Source: PoT sp049331405 (lineage in GTDB: Bacteria > Planctomycetota > Planctomycetia > Isosphaerales > Isosphaeraceae). Taken from it: 64,000 nucleotides of DNA. Below, one piece after another: positions 47,247-57,093 of the stretch. The notes under the pieces are model-generated. The model was not told the DNA's origin. It made no database searches and was given only the letters and a program-made list of their open reading frames with translations. Where the stretch lies: contig NZ_CP186274.1 in the NCBI RefSeq assembly GCF_049331405.1, positions 4,526,001 to 4,590,000 of the forward strand, given 5' to 3'. Position 1 is the stretch's first letter. The number at the start of each line of letters is the position of its first letter. The position numbers and the translations under genes are program-made.

Positions 47247-49649
47247 ATGTTCGAATTGCTCGCAGCCGTGGTCATCCGCCGAGGTTGGTTGGTCGTTCTG
47301 GGGTGGCTGATAGTCACCGTCACGCTTTTCCAGATCGCACCGCCTTGGGATAAAGTCAGCAAGGACGACGACGTCCGCTTCTTTCCCGCGGGATATCCCA
47401 CCGTCGAAGGACAGGAGCTGCTCGAGCGGGGCTTCCCTGGCGAGGCCTCCAGCTCCCAGATTGTCTTCATCACAGAACGCCGCAAGGGGCTGCTGACCCC
47501 CGACGACTTCGCCTACGTCGACGGCCTCATTGCTGAATTGAATCGCATCCGCGCCGCCAATCCGGGGCTCGGGATCAAGAAAGTCGAGACCTATCGCAGC
47601 CCTGTCATCGGCCCTCGGTTCATCGGGACCGGGAAGGATGGAAAAAGCCAGGCGGTCCTGACGATCGCTTCGCTCAAGGGGACTTACCTGGCCAAGGCCA
47701 CCGGGACCACCGTCGAATACCTGACACAGGTCCTGAAGAAACTCCCCCCCGCGCCGACCGGGCTCTCGATCGCACTCACCGGCTCCGCCGTCGTCGGCCA
47801 CGACATGAACACGGCCGGCAAGACGAGCATGGAGAACACGACTTACGCCACGATCGCGCTGGTGGTCGTGATCCTGCTCGTCGTCTATCGATCCCCCCTC
47901 CTCGCCCTGATACCGCTGCTGACGATCGCGCTCTCGGTCTGGGCCTCGAAACTGGCCATCGCCCTGCTCACGACTGTGCCTGGTCTCAACTTCCAGGTCA
48001 TCAACATCACGAACGTGTTCCTCGTCGTGGTGCTCTTCGGCGCAGGGACGGATTACTGCCTGTTCCTGATCGCCAGGTATCGCGAGGAGCTGATTAAGGG
48101 CCGTTCGAGAGACGAGGCCCTCTCCGAGGCCATCATCCAAGTCGGCGGCGCACTCGTCGCCAGCGCCGGGACGGTCATCGTCGGGCTCGGCATGCTCTGG
48201 TTCTCGACGTTCGCCAAGATCCAGTACACCGGACCGGCGATCGCCCTGAGCCTGGCGATTGCACTCGTCGCCGCGCTCACGCTGGCCCCGGTCCTGCTCC
48301 ACTGGCTCCGTGCGACGGTCTTCTGGCCATTCCGCCAACCCCAGCACGAAGCGGGGGCCGACCGCGAGATCGAGAGCCTCGAACAATTGCCGATGTCCGG
48401 GTTCTGGATGCGGGTCGCGGACCTTGTCGTCCGCTATCCGATCCGAATCCTCGTGCTATGCGTCCTCGTGCTCGCCCCGTTTGCCATGGTCGGCGCCCGC
48501 ACGAGGCCCAATTACAGCCAGCTCGCCGACCTCAATCCCGATCAAGACAGCGTCGTCGGTGCCCAGACGGTCCAGCGCTACTTCGCCGTGGGTGAGTTGA
48601 GCCCGACCGCCGTGCTCCTCCACCATCCCAAGCTGAACTTCCGGACCGAGGAAAGCCGAAGCAAGCTCGGAGTCCTCAGCCGCCAGATCGCCCAGATTCC
48701 CAGCGTCGCCGAGGTACGCTCGATCTCCCAGCCGCTGGGTAAGCCTTCCGTCTCGTCGGGAGAGCGAACCTTCTTACGGCGGTTCGTCGACAACGCGTTC
48801 GCGGCCGCGGTCAACGCGCGTTATGTCAGCCTGAGGGCCAAGTCGAAGGACGACGCGGACCATATCACGCGCATCGACGTCGTCTTCAAGAGCGATCCAT
48901 TCTCCGAGGGGAGCCTCATCGGCCTGGAATCGGTCTTTAACCTGGTGAAGAAGGCCTCCGAACCCGGCCAGGCGCTGGAAGGGGCCACCTCCGTCGGCCT
49001 GATCGGGGCGACGGCATTGGTCAACGACCTCAAGAAGGTAACGACGAACGACGAGCGTCGGATGTACGTGCTGGGGACGATTGGCGTCTATGCGATCCTC
49101 GTCCTCCTCATCAAGCGCCCGGGCATCTGCCTCTACCTGATCGCGACGGTGATCCTCGGTTATCTCGCCTCGCTTGGCCTGACCGAGCTCGTCTTCCGGG
49201 CACTCCATCGCGGACCCGACCCCTGGGTCGGGCTCGACTGGAAGGTCGGCTTCTTCCTGTTCGTGATCCTCGTGGCGGTCGGCGAAGACTACAACATCTT
49301 CCTGATGTCGCGCGTGATCGAAGAAGAGCACAAGCATGGCGTCAAGGAAGGCACCCGCCTGGCCATCGCCCACACCGGCGGTATCATCAGCTCCTGCGGG
49401 TTGATCATGGCCGGGACGTTCGGCTCGATGCTCACCGCCAGCCTCACGGCACTCCGAGAGCTCGGGTTTGCGCTGGGGCTGGGAGTGATCCTCGACACCT
49501 TCCTTGTGCGTCCGATCCTCGTTCCCGCGTTCGTGGTGATCATGGATCAGTACCACTTCTCGAAGAGCAAGCGGTTCCGGCAAATGCGGATGGAACCCCA
49601 GCCGGCCATGCCGCTCAAGGTCGACTACGGCTCCAGCACCAAGCATTGA
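47247..49649 (+). CDS. MMPL/RND-family membrane transporter
   Basis: An 800-aa protein with the repeated RND layout: one helix, a large extracytoplasmic loop (about 33-195), five or six helices, then a second set after about residue 405. The signature GAGTDYCLFLIARYREE (about 264-280) in the first half and VGEDYNIFLMSRVIEEEH (about 677-694) in the second are the Asp-Tyr proton-relay motifs of MmpL/HpnN-like proteins. The C-terminus is cytoplasmic and charged. Such proteins export lipids or hydrophobic compounds with the proton gradient; the substrate is unknown. No adaptor or TolC homologue is near. A TPR protein gene follows after 39 bases and may be part of the same unit. Confidence 0.93.
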   Translation: MFELLAAVVIRRGWLVVLGWLIVTVTLFQIAPPWDKVSKDDDVRFFPAGYPTVEGQELLERGFPGEASSSQIVFITERRKGLLTPDDFAYVDGLIAELNRIRAANPGLGIKKVETYRSPVIGPRFIGTGKDGKSQAVLTIASLKGTYLAKATGTTVEYLTQVLKKLPPAPTGLSIALTGSAVVGHDMNTAGKTSMENTTYATIALVVVILLVVYRSPLLALIPLLTIALSVWASKLAIALLTTVPGLNFQVINITNVFLVVVLFGAGTDYCLFLIARYREELIKGRSRDEALSEAIIQVGGALVASAGTVIVGLGMLWFSTFAKIQYTGPAIALSLAIALVAALTLAPVLLHWLRATVFWPFRQPQHEAGADREIESLEQLPMSGFWMRVADLVVRYPIRILVLCVLVLAPFAMVGARTRPNYSQLADLNPDQDSVVGAQTVQRYFAVGELSPTAVLLHHPKLNFRTEESRSKLGVLSRQIAQIPSVAEVRSISQPLGKPSVSSGERTFLRRFVDNAFAAAVNARYVSLRAKSKDDADHITRIDVVFKSDPFSEGSLIGLESVFNLVKKASEPGQALEGATSVGLIGATALVNDLKKVTTNDERRMYVLGTIGVYAILVLLIKRPGICLYLIATVILGYLASLGLTELVFRALHRGPDPWVGLDWKVGFFLFVILVAVGEDYNIFLMSRVIEEEHKHGVKEGTRLAIAHTGGIISSCGLIMAGTFGSMLTASLTALRELGFALGLGVILDTFLVRPILVPAFVVIMDQYHFSKSKRFRQMRMEPQPAMPLKVDYGSSTKH

Positions 49650-49688
49650 ACGCCGAGCCTGCTCGGACGTTCGCGAGGGTAGGATCGC

Positions 49689-50930
49689 ATGAAGGCCCTC
49701 CGGAACCTCGGGTTGTCCGCGAGTCTCGGGCTCGCCACCATCGCGATTGGCCTGAACGCTACTGGGATCGCGTGCGCCGACGAGCGGGACCGAGGCCAGA
49801 TTGAGGCCGAGGCCCGCAGTCAGGCCGCCGAGGCGGACGCCCGCTTCAAGGCGTCCGACTTCGCCACCGCCCTACTCCTCTATCAGGCCGAGCAATCGTC
49901 TCGCAAGAAGCTCGGCGACATGCGCTATGAGGCCTACGCCCATCGCGCCATCGGATGCTGTCAGGAGCAGCTCGGCGACGTCGATGCCGCCATCGCCTCC
50001 TGGAAGGCCGCCGCCGTCCTGGACTCGAAACGCGAGGACCGAGGCTTCGAGGGCTATGACTGGTTCCTCGTCGGCAAGGCCGAGCTTCGGCGCGATCACG
50101 TTGAACAGGCCGTCATCGCGCTTGAGAAAAGCCTACCCTTGCTCGGAACGGCCATCGATCGCGACCACGAGTGCGACTCCCGGCTACTCCTGGCCATCGC
50201 CCGGCGGACGGAGGGGCAGCCGGACGAGGCCCAGGCGCAACTCGACCGGGCCGTCGAGCTGGCCCGGGAACTCAAGGACACGAAACGCGAGGCCGACGTC
50301 CTTGCACAGATCGGTCGGCTCACGCTGGAGCGAGATCGGCCCGAGCTCGCCGCCGAATGGTTGAGCCAGGCCCGCTCCCACTACGAGGGCCTCGGGCTCA
50401 AGGCCGAAGTCGCTTCGATGGACCGACTCCTGGGCGATGCCCTCCTCGACCTCAATCGTCCGGATGCGGCCCAGGCCTTCGTCGAGGCCTCGGCGCGTGA
50501 GTATGTCGCACTGGGCGACCACGCCGCGCTAGCCGACTCCTATCAATTCCTCGCCGCAATCCGAGCCGCGGGTCGGGACCTTCCCGGGGCCATCGTGCTT
50601 GCCCGTCGGGCCGTCGAGGCCGCTCGAGCGAACGAAGAGCCTGACGCCGAGATCGACAACCTCGTCACTCTTGCGCGCTATCAAAGCCTCTCGGCCGACT
50701 GGAAAGCCGCCTCCGCGACCCTCTCCAAAGGCCTGCCCCTCGCCCGCGAGCAATCCCCCCCCCCCGACCTCGTCCGCTTCCTCCTCCTCACCGCCGACGT
50801 CGAACGACACGCCTACGACGTCGGAAATTCAACAGCCTTGCTCCTCGAAGCCGAGAAGATCGCCAAGAGCGAATCCGACGAGACTTTGATTCAGCTGGTC
50901 TCCGAGGCCAAACGCCAGGTCGGCCGATAA
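49689..50930 (+). CDS. Exported TPR-repeat protein
   Basis: A 413-aa protein with a signal peptide at about 1-30 (LGLSASLGLATIAIGLNATGIACA). It has at least six TPR-like helical repeats between about 40 and 400, for example AEADARFKASDFATALLLYQ, YEAYAHRAIGCCQEQLGDVD, VEQAVIALEKSLPLL, LADSYQFLAAIRAAGRDL and EIDNLVTLARYQSLSADWK. TPR proteins are usually scaffolds for complexes. It starts 39 bases after the MMPL gene in the same direction, AGGA lies before the ATG, and coexpression as an accessory of the transporter is plausible but unproven. Confidence 0.82.
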   Translation: MKALRNLGLSASLGLATIAIGLNATGIACADERDRGQIEAEARSQAAEADARFKASDFATALLLYQAEQSSRKKLGDMRYEAYAHRAIGCCQEQLGDVDAAIASWKAAAVLDSKREDRGFEGYDWFLVGKAELRRDHVEQAVIALEKSLPLLGTAIDRDHECDSRLLLAIARRTEGQPDEAQAQLDRAVELARELKDTKREADVLAQIGRLTLERDRPELAAEWLSQARSHYEGLGLKAEVASMDRLLGDALLDLNRPDAAQAFVEASAREYVALGDHAALADSYQFLAAIRAAGRDLPGAIVLARRAVEAARANEEPDAEIDNLVTLARYQSLSADWKAASATLSKGLPLAREQSPPPDLVRFLLLTADVERHAYDVGNSTALLLEAEKIAKSESDETLIQLVSEAKRQVGR

Positions 50931-51820
50931 AAATCCCCGACCCCTCATTTCCCAAGCATTCGATCACGCCTACGAGATACTCCTCACTCAACGGGCTTTC
51001 TCACGCATATCTGCGACCGACACACTCAGGCCCCACGCCAAGCAGACCGGTCGGGCCATCGCTTGCCTATATGAACGGCGGGTTGAGAATTCTTCGCCGA
51101 GGTAGGACCCAGTCCCGTAACTGAGAGCTTACTTATATCCTGACAGGCTTAATCATCCTGCACACAATCAACAATCCGTAGTTTCAACATTCGCTTTTCC
51201 AAGCGTAATTCGCCCCCCTTTCGGCAAAATCTCGCCGCCTTTCCATTCTCAAATCCGCTTATCCGCACAAGAATGTCCAAAATAGGCAGAGGCTGAACTT
51301 CGACGAAACTTCGACAGCTTGGAAGCCTGTTTGGCCATACCGCCCTCATGGTTATGTCGAAAGTAACCGATGCGATGTGATCGACACAGCAGATTGCCTT
51401 TTTGACGCGATTTTACGCCGTAACTCCTTTACCGTTAATATTTTCCATCAGTCTTAAAACGCACCATCAAGCCACTTAGCTCCGTTGTTTTTTTGCAACA
51501 TATACCCGGGAATCTGCCGACAACGATTGCCGTGTCTAAGTATTTTTCGTTTACTAGTCTTCACGGGAGCCGCACTAAGATGACGGCCACGAACGAGAGT
51601 CAGGACGCCACGATTAAGCCGCACAGACAATCGGCGAGAACGTTCAAAAGCTTCGTGGCGTTGGCTCAATGAAAACGAGTCCGGCGTTGCCAGCCTGACA
51701 GGCGAAGTTCCGGGGCAACGGTCGCCCCGAGATGAACTTGTTCTGAATCAGAATATATTGATCGGTTCGAGGGCGTTAACCGACGTCGGGCTCGTCCCAG
51801 AACCACCCAAGGAGTTTCCC
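50931..51820. other. Long leader/intergenic region, 890 bp, before the PEP-CTERM gene
   Basis: No gene recognised. The middle (about 51350-51560) is AT-rich and probably contains the promoter. Close to the gene are the hairpin at 51707-51737 and the 13-base palindrome at 51741-51753, both described separately. Confidence 0.4.
51707..51753 (+). promoter_or_regulatory. Leader hairpin and palindrome upstream of the PEP-CTERM gene
   Basis: Bases 51707-51716 pair with 51724-51729 and 51734-51737 (10 bp, interrupted by a four-base bulge at 51730-51733). Immediately after it TTCTGAATCAGAA (51741-51753) is a palindrome with a one-base centre. The pair ends about 67 bases before the start codon. It could be a regulator site or an mRNA structure. 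Confidence 0.35.
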
Positions 51821-52807
51821 GTGTTGATTCGTCTCGCTGCGAGTCTGCGTTCGTTATCCGCGCTTAGCTTCCGTCGTGCCGCCGTGACGACGCTTGTCCT
51901 GGGCGGTTCCTTCCTGTCGGCCGGGTTCGCCCAGGCCGGCCCGCTCGGCCCCGCGTCCGACTACAACGTCTTCATCCTCGGCGACGCCACGCAGCAGTAC
52001 ACGGATTCCGAAGGTCGAGTGGCGGTCGGCGGGAATGCTACCTACAACGGATACAGCGTCGCCTCATCGCTCCCGAGCAACACGTCCAATGCTCTGGTCG
52101 TCGGCCAGTCGCTCAATTTCACCAACGGCTCGGTCAAGGGTGACGTGCATTACGGCACCACGGCGAACATCTCGGGCGCCGGCATCTCCGGGACCACGAC
52201 CAACGACTCGCCGATCGACTTCAACGCCGCCAAGTCGAGCCTGAGCTCCCAGTCGTCCTCGCTCAGCCAACTCGCCGCCACCGGCACCTATGCCAGCAAC
52301 TACGGCGTGACGCTGACCAGCTCGAATACGAGCCTTGCCGTCTTCAACTTGACGACCGCTCAACTCCAGGCCGCCAATGGTTTCGGCCTGAATATTGTCG
52401 TCCCCAATGGCGCCACGGTCGTCATCAACGTCGACGGCACCACCGGGTCCACGCTGAACCTTTCTAACTTCCAGATGAGCATCAATGGCTCGTCGAGTGA
52501 GTCGAACCCCCAGATCAACAAGGTCCTGTTCAACCTGACGAACGTCAGCACCTTCACCACGAGCGGCCTCTCGATCCTGGGCAGCATCCTGGCCCCGAAC
52601 ACGGCCCTCAACATGAGCAATGGCCACGTCGATGGCACGCTGATCGGTGCGAGCCTCACCGGCGGCATCGAAGCCCACAACTACGTCTTCAACGGTAACC
52701 TCCCGTCGGTCGCCGTCCCCGAACCCTCCTCGGTCGTCTTGCTCGGCCTGAGTGCTGTCGGCTGCGGCCTCTTCGTCCGCCGCCAGCGTCGCCAGACCGC
52801 TGCCTGA
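51821..52807 (+). CDS. Choice-of-anchor A domain protein with PEP-CTERM sorting signal
   Basis: 328 aa from GTG 51821, preceded by AAGGAG (51809-51814); the frame upstream to 51758 has only a TTG. A signal peptide covers about 1-40 (RRAAVTTLVLGGSFLSAGFAQA). The choice-of-anchor A domain follows: GPASDYNVFILGDATQQYTD, DSEGRVAVGGNATYNGYSV, NQ-rich strands, and VLFNLTNVSTFTTSGLSILG with SILAPNTALNMSNGHVDGTLIG. The C-terminal VPEPSSVVLLGLSAVGC, a helix and RRQRRQ form a PEP-CTERM signal for an exosortase (about 299-325). The protein is expected to be exported, processed by an exosortase encoded elsewhere, and held in or released at the surface. A strong terminator follows. Confidence 0.93.
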   Translation: MLIRLAASLRSLSALSFRRAAVTTLVLGGSFLSAGFAQAGPLGPASDYNVFILGDATQQYTDSEGRVAVGGNATYNGYSVASSLPSNTSNALVVGQSLNFTNGSVKGDVHYGTTANISGAGISGTTTNDSPIDFNAAKSSLSSQSSSLSQLAATGTYASNYGVTLTSSNTSLAVFNLTTAQLQAANGFGLNIVVPNGATVVINVDGTTGSTLNLSNFQMSINGSSSESNPQINKVLFNLTNVSTFTTSGLSILGSILAPNTALNMSNGHVDGTLIGASLTGGIEAHNYVFNGNLPSVAVPEPSSVVLLGLSAVGCGLFVRRQRRQTAA

Positions 52808-52852
52808 GCCTGACGAACACCGGACTCGCAGAACGCACGGAAATGACATGAC

Positions 52853-52890
52853 GAACCGCCTCGGTCCTTGGAAAAGGGCCGAGGCGGTTC
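52853..52890 (+). terminator. Intrinsic terminator of the PEP-CTERM gene
   Basis: 15-base arms (52853-52867 with 52876-52890) pair fully apart from one G-T wobble; TCTCTTTGTC follows. It lies 45 bases past the stop. The 320 bases after it, up to the clpC terminator, contain no gene that I can recognise. Confidence 0.85.
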
Positions 52891-53212
52891 TCTCTTTGTC
52901 CCGAGGATATCGCGGAGTCGTTGATCACGCCCTGCGTAAGCAGGATGAGGTCATGAGGCGGAACGAATCGAAGAGAGGAGGAGGAAGTCCAACAAAGCCC
53001 CCAGGCCCCGCCGCAAGCCCCTGAGGCCCGCTCGACGATCGATGGGCGGAATTAGCGAGAAGAGCCGTCGAGACGACGCAGGGCGGCCTAAACGCGTCCA
53101 TATCCGACCCACCTGAGCCGTTGATTCCTACATGTTTCCCCAGCCGAGGAATGAGGAGCGCCCCTGGCCGGCCCGGCGAATCCGCGGCTCTTCACTCGAC
53201 GCCAAAAGAAAA

Positions 53213-53244
53213 GAGGCCTGGGAGAGCATGCTCTCCCAGGCCTC
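53213..53244 (-). terminator. Intrinsic terminator of clpC
   Basis: A perfect 14-bp stem (53213-53226 with 53231-53244) has a four-base loop; on the minus strand TTTTCTTTT follows. It lies 44 bases past the clpC stop. Confidence 0.93.
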
Positions 53245-53288
53245 GATCTGTTAGACAAGGTGCGTCGAGCGAGGCTCGACGTCCTGCA

Positions 53289-55814
53289 TCAGGACGCGGT
53301 TTCTTCGGCGGGCGGGGTGGTCGTCCCGGCCACACCGGCGAGGGCGGGAGATTCGCCCTTGGCGGTCGCCTCGAAGTTGAGCTTCTTCACCTCGCCGCTC
53401 TCGTCGAGGATGACCGTGATCCGGTCCTTCCCCTTGAACGTGCCGCGGAGGATCTCCTCGGCGAGCGGGTCCTCGATGTAATTCTCGATCGCCCGGCGAA
53501 GGGGACGAGCACCATAGTCGGGGTTGAAGCCCTTCTGAATCAGGTATTCCTTGGCAGGATCGGTCAGGATGAGCTCCATGCCGCGGTCGGCGAGCCGGCT
53601 CCGGACCTTCGACAGTTCGATGTCGACGATCTGCTTCAGGTTATCCTTGTTCAGCGAGTGGAAGACGATCACGTCGTCGAGCCGGTTGAGGAACTCGGGA
53701 CGGAAGTACTTCTCGATGGCGACCTTGAGCCGCTCCTTCATCGTCTCGTACGTGGCCGAATCATCGCGACCGCGGTCGAACCCGAAGATGTTGGTCGTCG
53801 AGGTGGCCTCGGCGCCCGCATTCGTGGTCATGATGATGATCGTGTTCTTGAAGTCGACGTTGCGGCCGAAGCTGTCGGTCAGCCGGCCTTCTTCCATGAT
53901 CTGGAGCAGCATGTTGTAGACGTCGGGGTGGGCCTTCTCGATTTCGTCGAGCAGGACCACCGCGTACGGCCGGCGCCGAATCTTCTCGGTGAGCTGGCCG
54001 CCTTCCTCGTAGCCGACGTAGCCCGGAGGGGCGCCGATCAGCCGGGAAACGTTGTGCTTCTCCATATATTCCGACATGTCGATCTGGATCAACGCGTCGG
54101 AATCGCCGAACATGAACTCGGCCAGAGCCTTGGCGAGCAGGGTCTTACCGACGCCGGTCGGCCCGGCGAAGATGAAGCACCCGATCGGCCGCTTCGGATC
54201 CTTCAGGCCCGAGCGGCTCCGGCGCACGGCCTGGCTGATCCGCTTGATGGCCTCGGTCTGCGAGATGACCTTCTTCTGGATCTCCTCTTCCATCCGGAGG
54301 AGCCGGCCCGTTTCCTCGGACTCGAGGCGGGTGAGCGGGATGCCGGTCATCTTGCTGATGACCTCGGCCACCACTTCCTCGTCGACCGTGCCATCAACTT
54401 CCTTCGAGCGCTCGCGCCACTCGCGGTTGATGGTCTCTTTCTTCTTCTTGAGCTTGTCGGCCTGATCCCGGAGGGCGGCGGCCCGCTCGAAGTCCTGATT
54501 CGCGACGGCCTCTTCCTTGTCCTGGTTGAGGCGTTCGATCTGATCGTCGAGCTCCTTGAGGTCCGGCGGCCGGGTCATCGCCTTGAGCCGGACGCGGGCG
54601 CCGGCCTCGTCGACGACGTCGATGGCCTTGTCCGGCAGGCAGCGCCCGGTGATGTACCGGTCAGACAGCTCGATGGAGGCTTCGAGGGCCTCGTCGGTGA
54701 TCTGGACGCGGTGATGGGCCTCATACCGGTCGCGGAGGCCGCGGAGGATCTCCAGCGCCTCGGTCTTGCTCGGCGGCTCGACGATGATCGTCTGGAACCG
54801 ACGCTCGAGGGCACCGTCCTTCTCGATGTACTTGCGGTACTCGTCGAGGGTGGTGGCACCGATGCACTGGACCTCGCCGCGGGCGAGGGCCGGCTTGAGC
54901 ACGTTCGAGGCGTCGATCGCCCCTTCCGCGCCGCCGGCACCGACCAGCGTGTGCAACTCGTCGATGAAGAGGATCGTATTCTTGGCGCGTCGGACCTCGT
55001 TCATGACGGCCTTGATCCGCTCTTCGAACTGGCCGCGGTACTTGGTGCCGGCGACCATCATGGCGAGATCGAGGACGACGATGCGACGATCACGGAGCAA
55101 CTCGGGGACGTTGCCGTCGATGATCATCTGCGCGAGGCCTTCCACGATCGCCGTCTTGCCAACGCCGGCTTCGCCGAGAAGCACGGGGTTGTTCTTCTGG
55201 CGTCGTGAGAGGATCTGGACCACGCGTTCGATTTCGTTTTGGCGGCCGATGACCGGGTCCAACTTGCCCTGGCGGGCCAGGTCGGTCAGATCACGCCCGA
55301 ACGAGTCCAAGGCAGGCGTCTTGGACTTACTGCCCTTGGCGGCGGCGCCTCGTTCCCCTTCGCCGCCTGCGTCCATCCCGTGACCGAGCAAGTTGAGCAC
55401 CTCCTCGCGCACTTCGTCGAGCTTCAGGTTCAAGTTCATCAGAACTTGAGCGGCGACTCCCTCCTGCTCACGCAACAGGCCGAGCAGGAGGTGTTCGGTC
55501 CCCACATAGTTGTGATTCAGGTTGCGAGCTTCCTCAATCGCATACTCGATGACCTTCTTGGCCCGAGGGGTCTGGGGCAATTTCCCCATGGTCACCATGT
55601 CCGGCCCGGCCTGGACGATCTTCTCGACCTCGTTGCGGATCTTGCGAAGATCCACGTCGAGATTCTTCAGGACGTTCGCGGCGACGCCGCTTCCTTCCTT
55701 GATCAGGCCAAGCAGGACATGTTCCGTGCCGACGTACTCGTGGTTGAAGCGTTGGGCCTCTTGATTGGCCAACTGCATCACCTTGCGGGCACGGTCGGTG
55801 AAGCGTTCATACAT
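53289..55814 (-). CDS. clpC: ClpC-type AAA+ unfoldase
   Basis: An 841-aa protein of standard ClpC length. Two Clp-N repeats (FTDRARKVMQLANQEAQRFN at 5-24; KKVIEYAIEEARNLNHNYVG near 87) are followed by AAA domain 1 with Walker A GEAGVGKT (about 211). The UVR motif lies in the middle domain (about 420-455, NQDFERAAALRDQ), and AAA domain 2 has GPTGVGKT (about 548). The C-terminal D2-small domain ends in DESGEVKKLNFEATAKG plus a short Ala/Thr/Pro-rich tail. It unfolds substrates for ClpP, usually with an McsB-like or MecA-like adaptor; no clpP or ctsR/mcsA/mcsB lies nearby. No CtsR box was seen upstream. Confidence 0.97.
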   Translation of the reverse strand: MYERFTDRARKVMQLANQEAQRFNHEYVGTEHVLLGLIKEGSGVAANVLKNLDVDLRKIRNEVEKIVQAGPDMVTMGKLPQTPRAKKVIEYAIEEARNLNHNYVGTEHLLLGLLREQEGVAAQVLMNLNLKLDEVREEVLNLLGHGMDAGGEGERGAAAKGSKSKTPALDSFGRDLTDLARQGKLDPVIGRQNEIERVVQILSRRQKNNPVLLGEAGVGKTAIVEGLAQMIIDGNVPELLRDRRIVVLDLAMMVAGTKYRGQFEERIKAVMNEVRRAKNTILFIDELHTLVGAGGAEGAIDASNVLKPALARGEVQCIGATTLDEYRKYIEKDGALERRFQTIIVEPPSKTEALEILRGLRDRYEAHHRVQITDEALEASIELSDRYITGRCLPDKAIDVVDEAGARVRLKAMTRPPDLKELDDQIERLNQDKEEAVANQDFERAAALRDQADKLKKKKETINREWRERSKEVDGTVDEEVVAEVISKMTGIPLTRLESEETGRLLRMEEEIQKKVISQTEAIKRISQAVRRSRSGLKDPKRPIGCFIFAGPTGVGKTLLAKALAEFMFGDSDALIQIDMSEYMEKHNVSRLIGAPPGYVGYEEGGQLTEKIRRRPYAVVLLDEIEKAHPDVYNMLLQIMEEGRLTDSFGRNVDFKNTIIIMTTNAGAEATSTTNIFGFDRGRDDSATYETMKERLKVAIEKYFRPEFLNRLDDVIVFHSLNKDNLKQIVDIELSKVRSRLADRGMELILTDPAKEYLIQKGFNPDYGARPLRRAIENYIEDPLAEEILRGTFKGKDRITVILDESGEVKKLNFEATAKGESPALAGVAGTTTPPAEETAS

Positions 55815-56479
55815 GCGGTCGACTCCGACGGTTCCACCGGGCCTCCCCGGTACAGGGCCTGCTCAAAACGTCCCGAGACCTGATGACGATCTTTACGATT
55901 GAGGGTTACCAAACGTTCATTAAGACGGTTCGTTCTCGCCTCGATAAGATCTCAATGCTCACTACGGCATACAAATCTTACGCCCGCCATTGCCGGACGA
56001 TCCCCGAAACTCGAATTCGACTGCTTCGGTAGAAACGAAAGGACGCTTTACGTCAACTTCACATCCATTCCCAGACGGCCCTCCCCCACATTATAGGAAT
56101 TCGAGCCGAAAACACCAAAACCAGGCACGCCAGTTCTTCACCGGTTCTTAAGAGGACGCCGAATTCGACGCTTCTCGAAGACACCTACGTGAGCCGAGCC
56201 GTTCAGCGACAAGCTTTCGCCTTGAGAATCTTGCGAAACAGGGCCAGAACCTACAAACGGGGCAAGGACCGCAGGCTTCGATAAGGATTCATAGGCCTCA
56301 AATTCGGTCGGGCAACCCCTATTTACCACAAAACGAAGATCCGCAAGAAGATGGGAGCGAGAAAAGGACGTCGGCCGGAGCCCTGAAAGTCATCAACAAC
56401 TCTTGAAACCGCCTCCAACATCCGTTAAACGTAAACGCGACTAGAAGTGGATCTTTACTCGCCCGCGTCCAATAAAAAA
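55815..56479. other. Intergenic, 665 bp upstream of clpC
   Basis: Between clpC and the terminator of the next minus-strand gene. It is AT-richer than coding neighbours. No gene, CIRCE element or other heat-shock operator was recognised. Confidence 0.4.
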
Positions 56480-56524
56480 GCTCGGATGGCGTCGACTTCT
56501 CGCGAAGTCGACGCCACCCAAGCC
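56480..56524 (-). terminator. Intrinsic terminator of the TPR membrane protein gene
   Basis: A long stem of about 20 bp, centred on 56487-56499 pairing with 56504-56516 and extended outwards with wobble pairs, has loop TCGC. On the minus strand it is followed by CTTTTTTATTGG. It lies about 35 bases past the stop codon at 56560. Confidence 0.93.
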
Positions 56525-56559
56525 TGAACCGGGGAGCACCACAAGTCGTCGGACTCGCC

Positions 56560-57093
56560 TCAGGTCAAAGCCCCATCACCCAGCTTCGCGAGCGCTCGCC
56601 GGATTTCCCAGCGCCATTTCGACCCCCCTTCGAGCTCAAGACAACTCCTGAAGGCGCGACGGGCCAGCGCCGGCTGTTCGATGCGGACGTAGAGCGTCCC
56701 GAGTTGCATCAGTGCGTCGGCATCCATCTCATCCATGGCCAGGATCCGCTCGAAACGACGACGAGCCTCGTTCCAGCGCCCCTGGAGGTAAGACTCCGTC
56801 CCCTCGCGATAGAGCCGGTCGATCTCGGCCCGATGGCGTTCGGGATGGCAGAGCCAGACCCACCAGAGCGTATAACCGAAGCTGGCCACCCAGTGGCAGG
56901 CGGCGAGTGTCGCGAAGACGAGGTCCCAGCCCGGTGCAAATGACTCGGTCCAGACGAACCGGGTCACGAGGGCTAGGTTGAGGATCGATGCGAACGACAC
57001 AGCCAAGATCAGGCCGAGCACTTCCTGACCCGACCAGATTTGCGGCAAACCCGGCCAAACGCTCAAGGCCGCGATCCAAAGTCGCCTGGGCAC
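56560..57093 (-). CDS. Small membrane protein with TPR-like tail
   Basis: 177 aa when started at the GTG at 57093, which has AAGGAG seven bases upstream; the frame is open to 57207 but that part has no ribosome binding site. Three hydrophobic helices (RLWIAALSVWPGLPQIWSG, LGLILAVSFASILNLALV and a third near 60-85) are followed by a cytoplasmic part with two TPR-like repeats (SYLQGRWNEARRRFERILAM, MQLGTLYVRIEQPALARRAF). Function unknown; a tethering protein is a guess. It is followed by a strong terminator and is probably monocistronic. Confidence 0.72.
   Translation of the reverse strand: MPRRLWIAALSVWPGLPQIWSGQEVLGLILAVSFASILNLALVTRFVWTESFAPGWDLVFATLAACHWVASFGYTLWWVWLCHPERHRAEIDRLYREGTESYLQGRWNEARRRFERILAMDEMDADALMQLGTLYVRIEQPALARRAFRSCLELEGGSKWRWEIRRALAKLGDGALT

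Noticed and set aside
51758..51820. A TTG start 63 bases before the chosen GTG of the PEP-CTERM protein.
   Set aside because: It has no Shine-Dalgarno and would add 21 residues before a signal peptide that is already complete.
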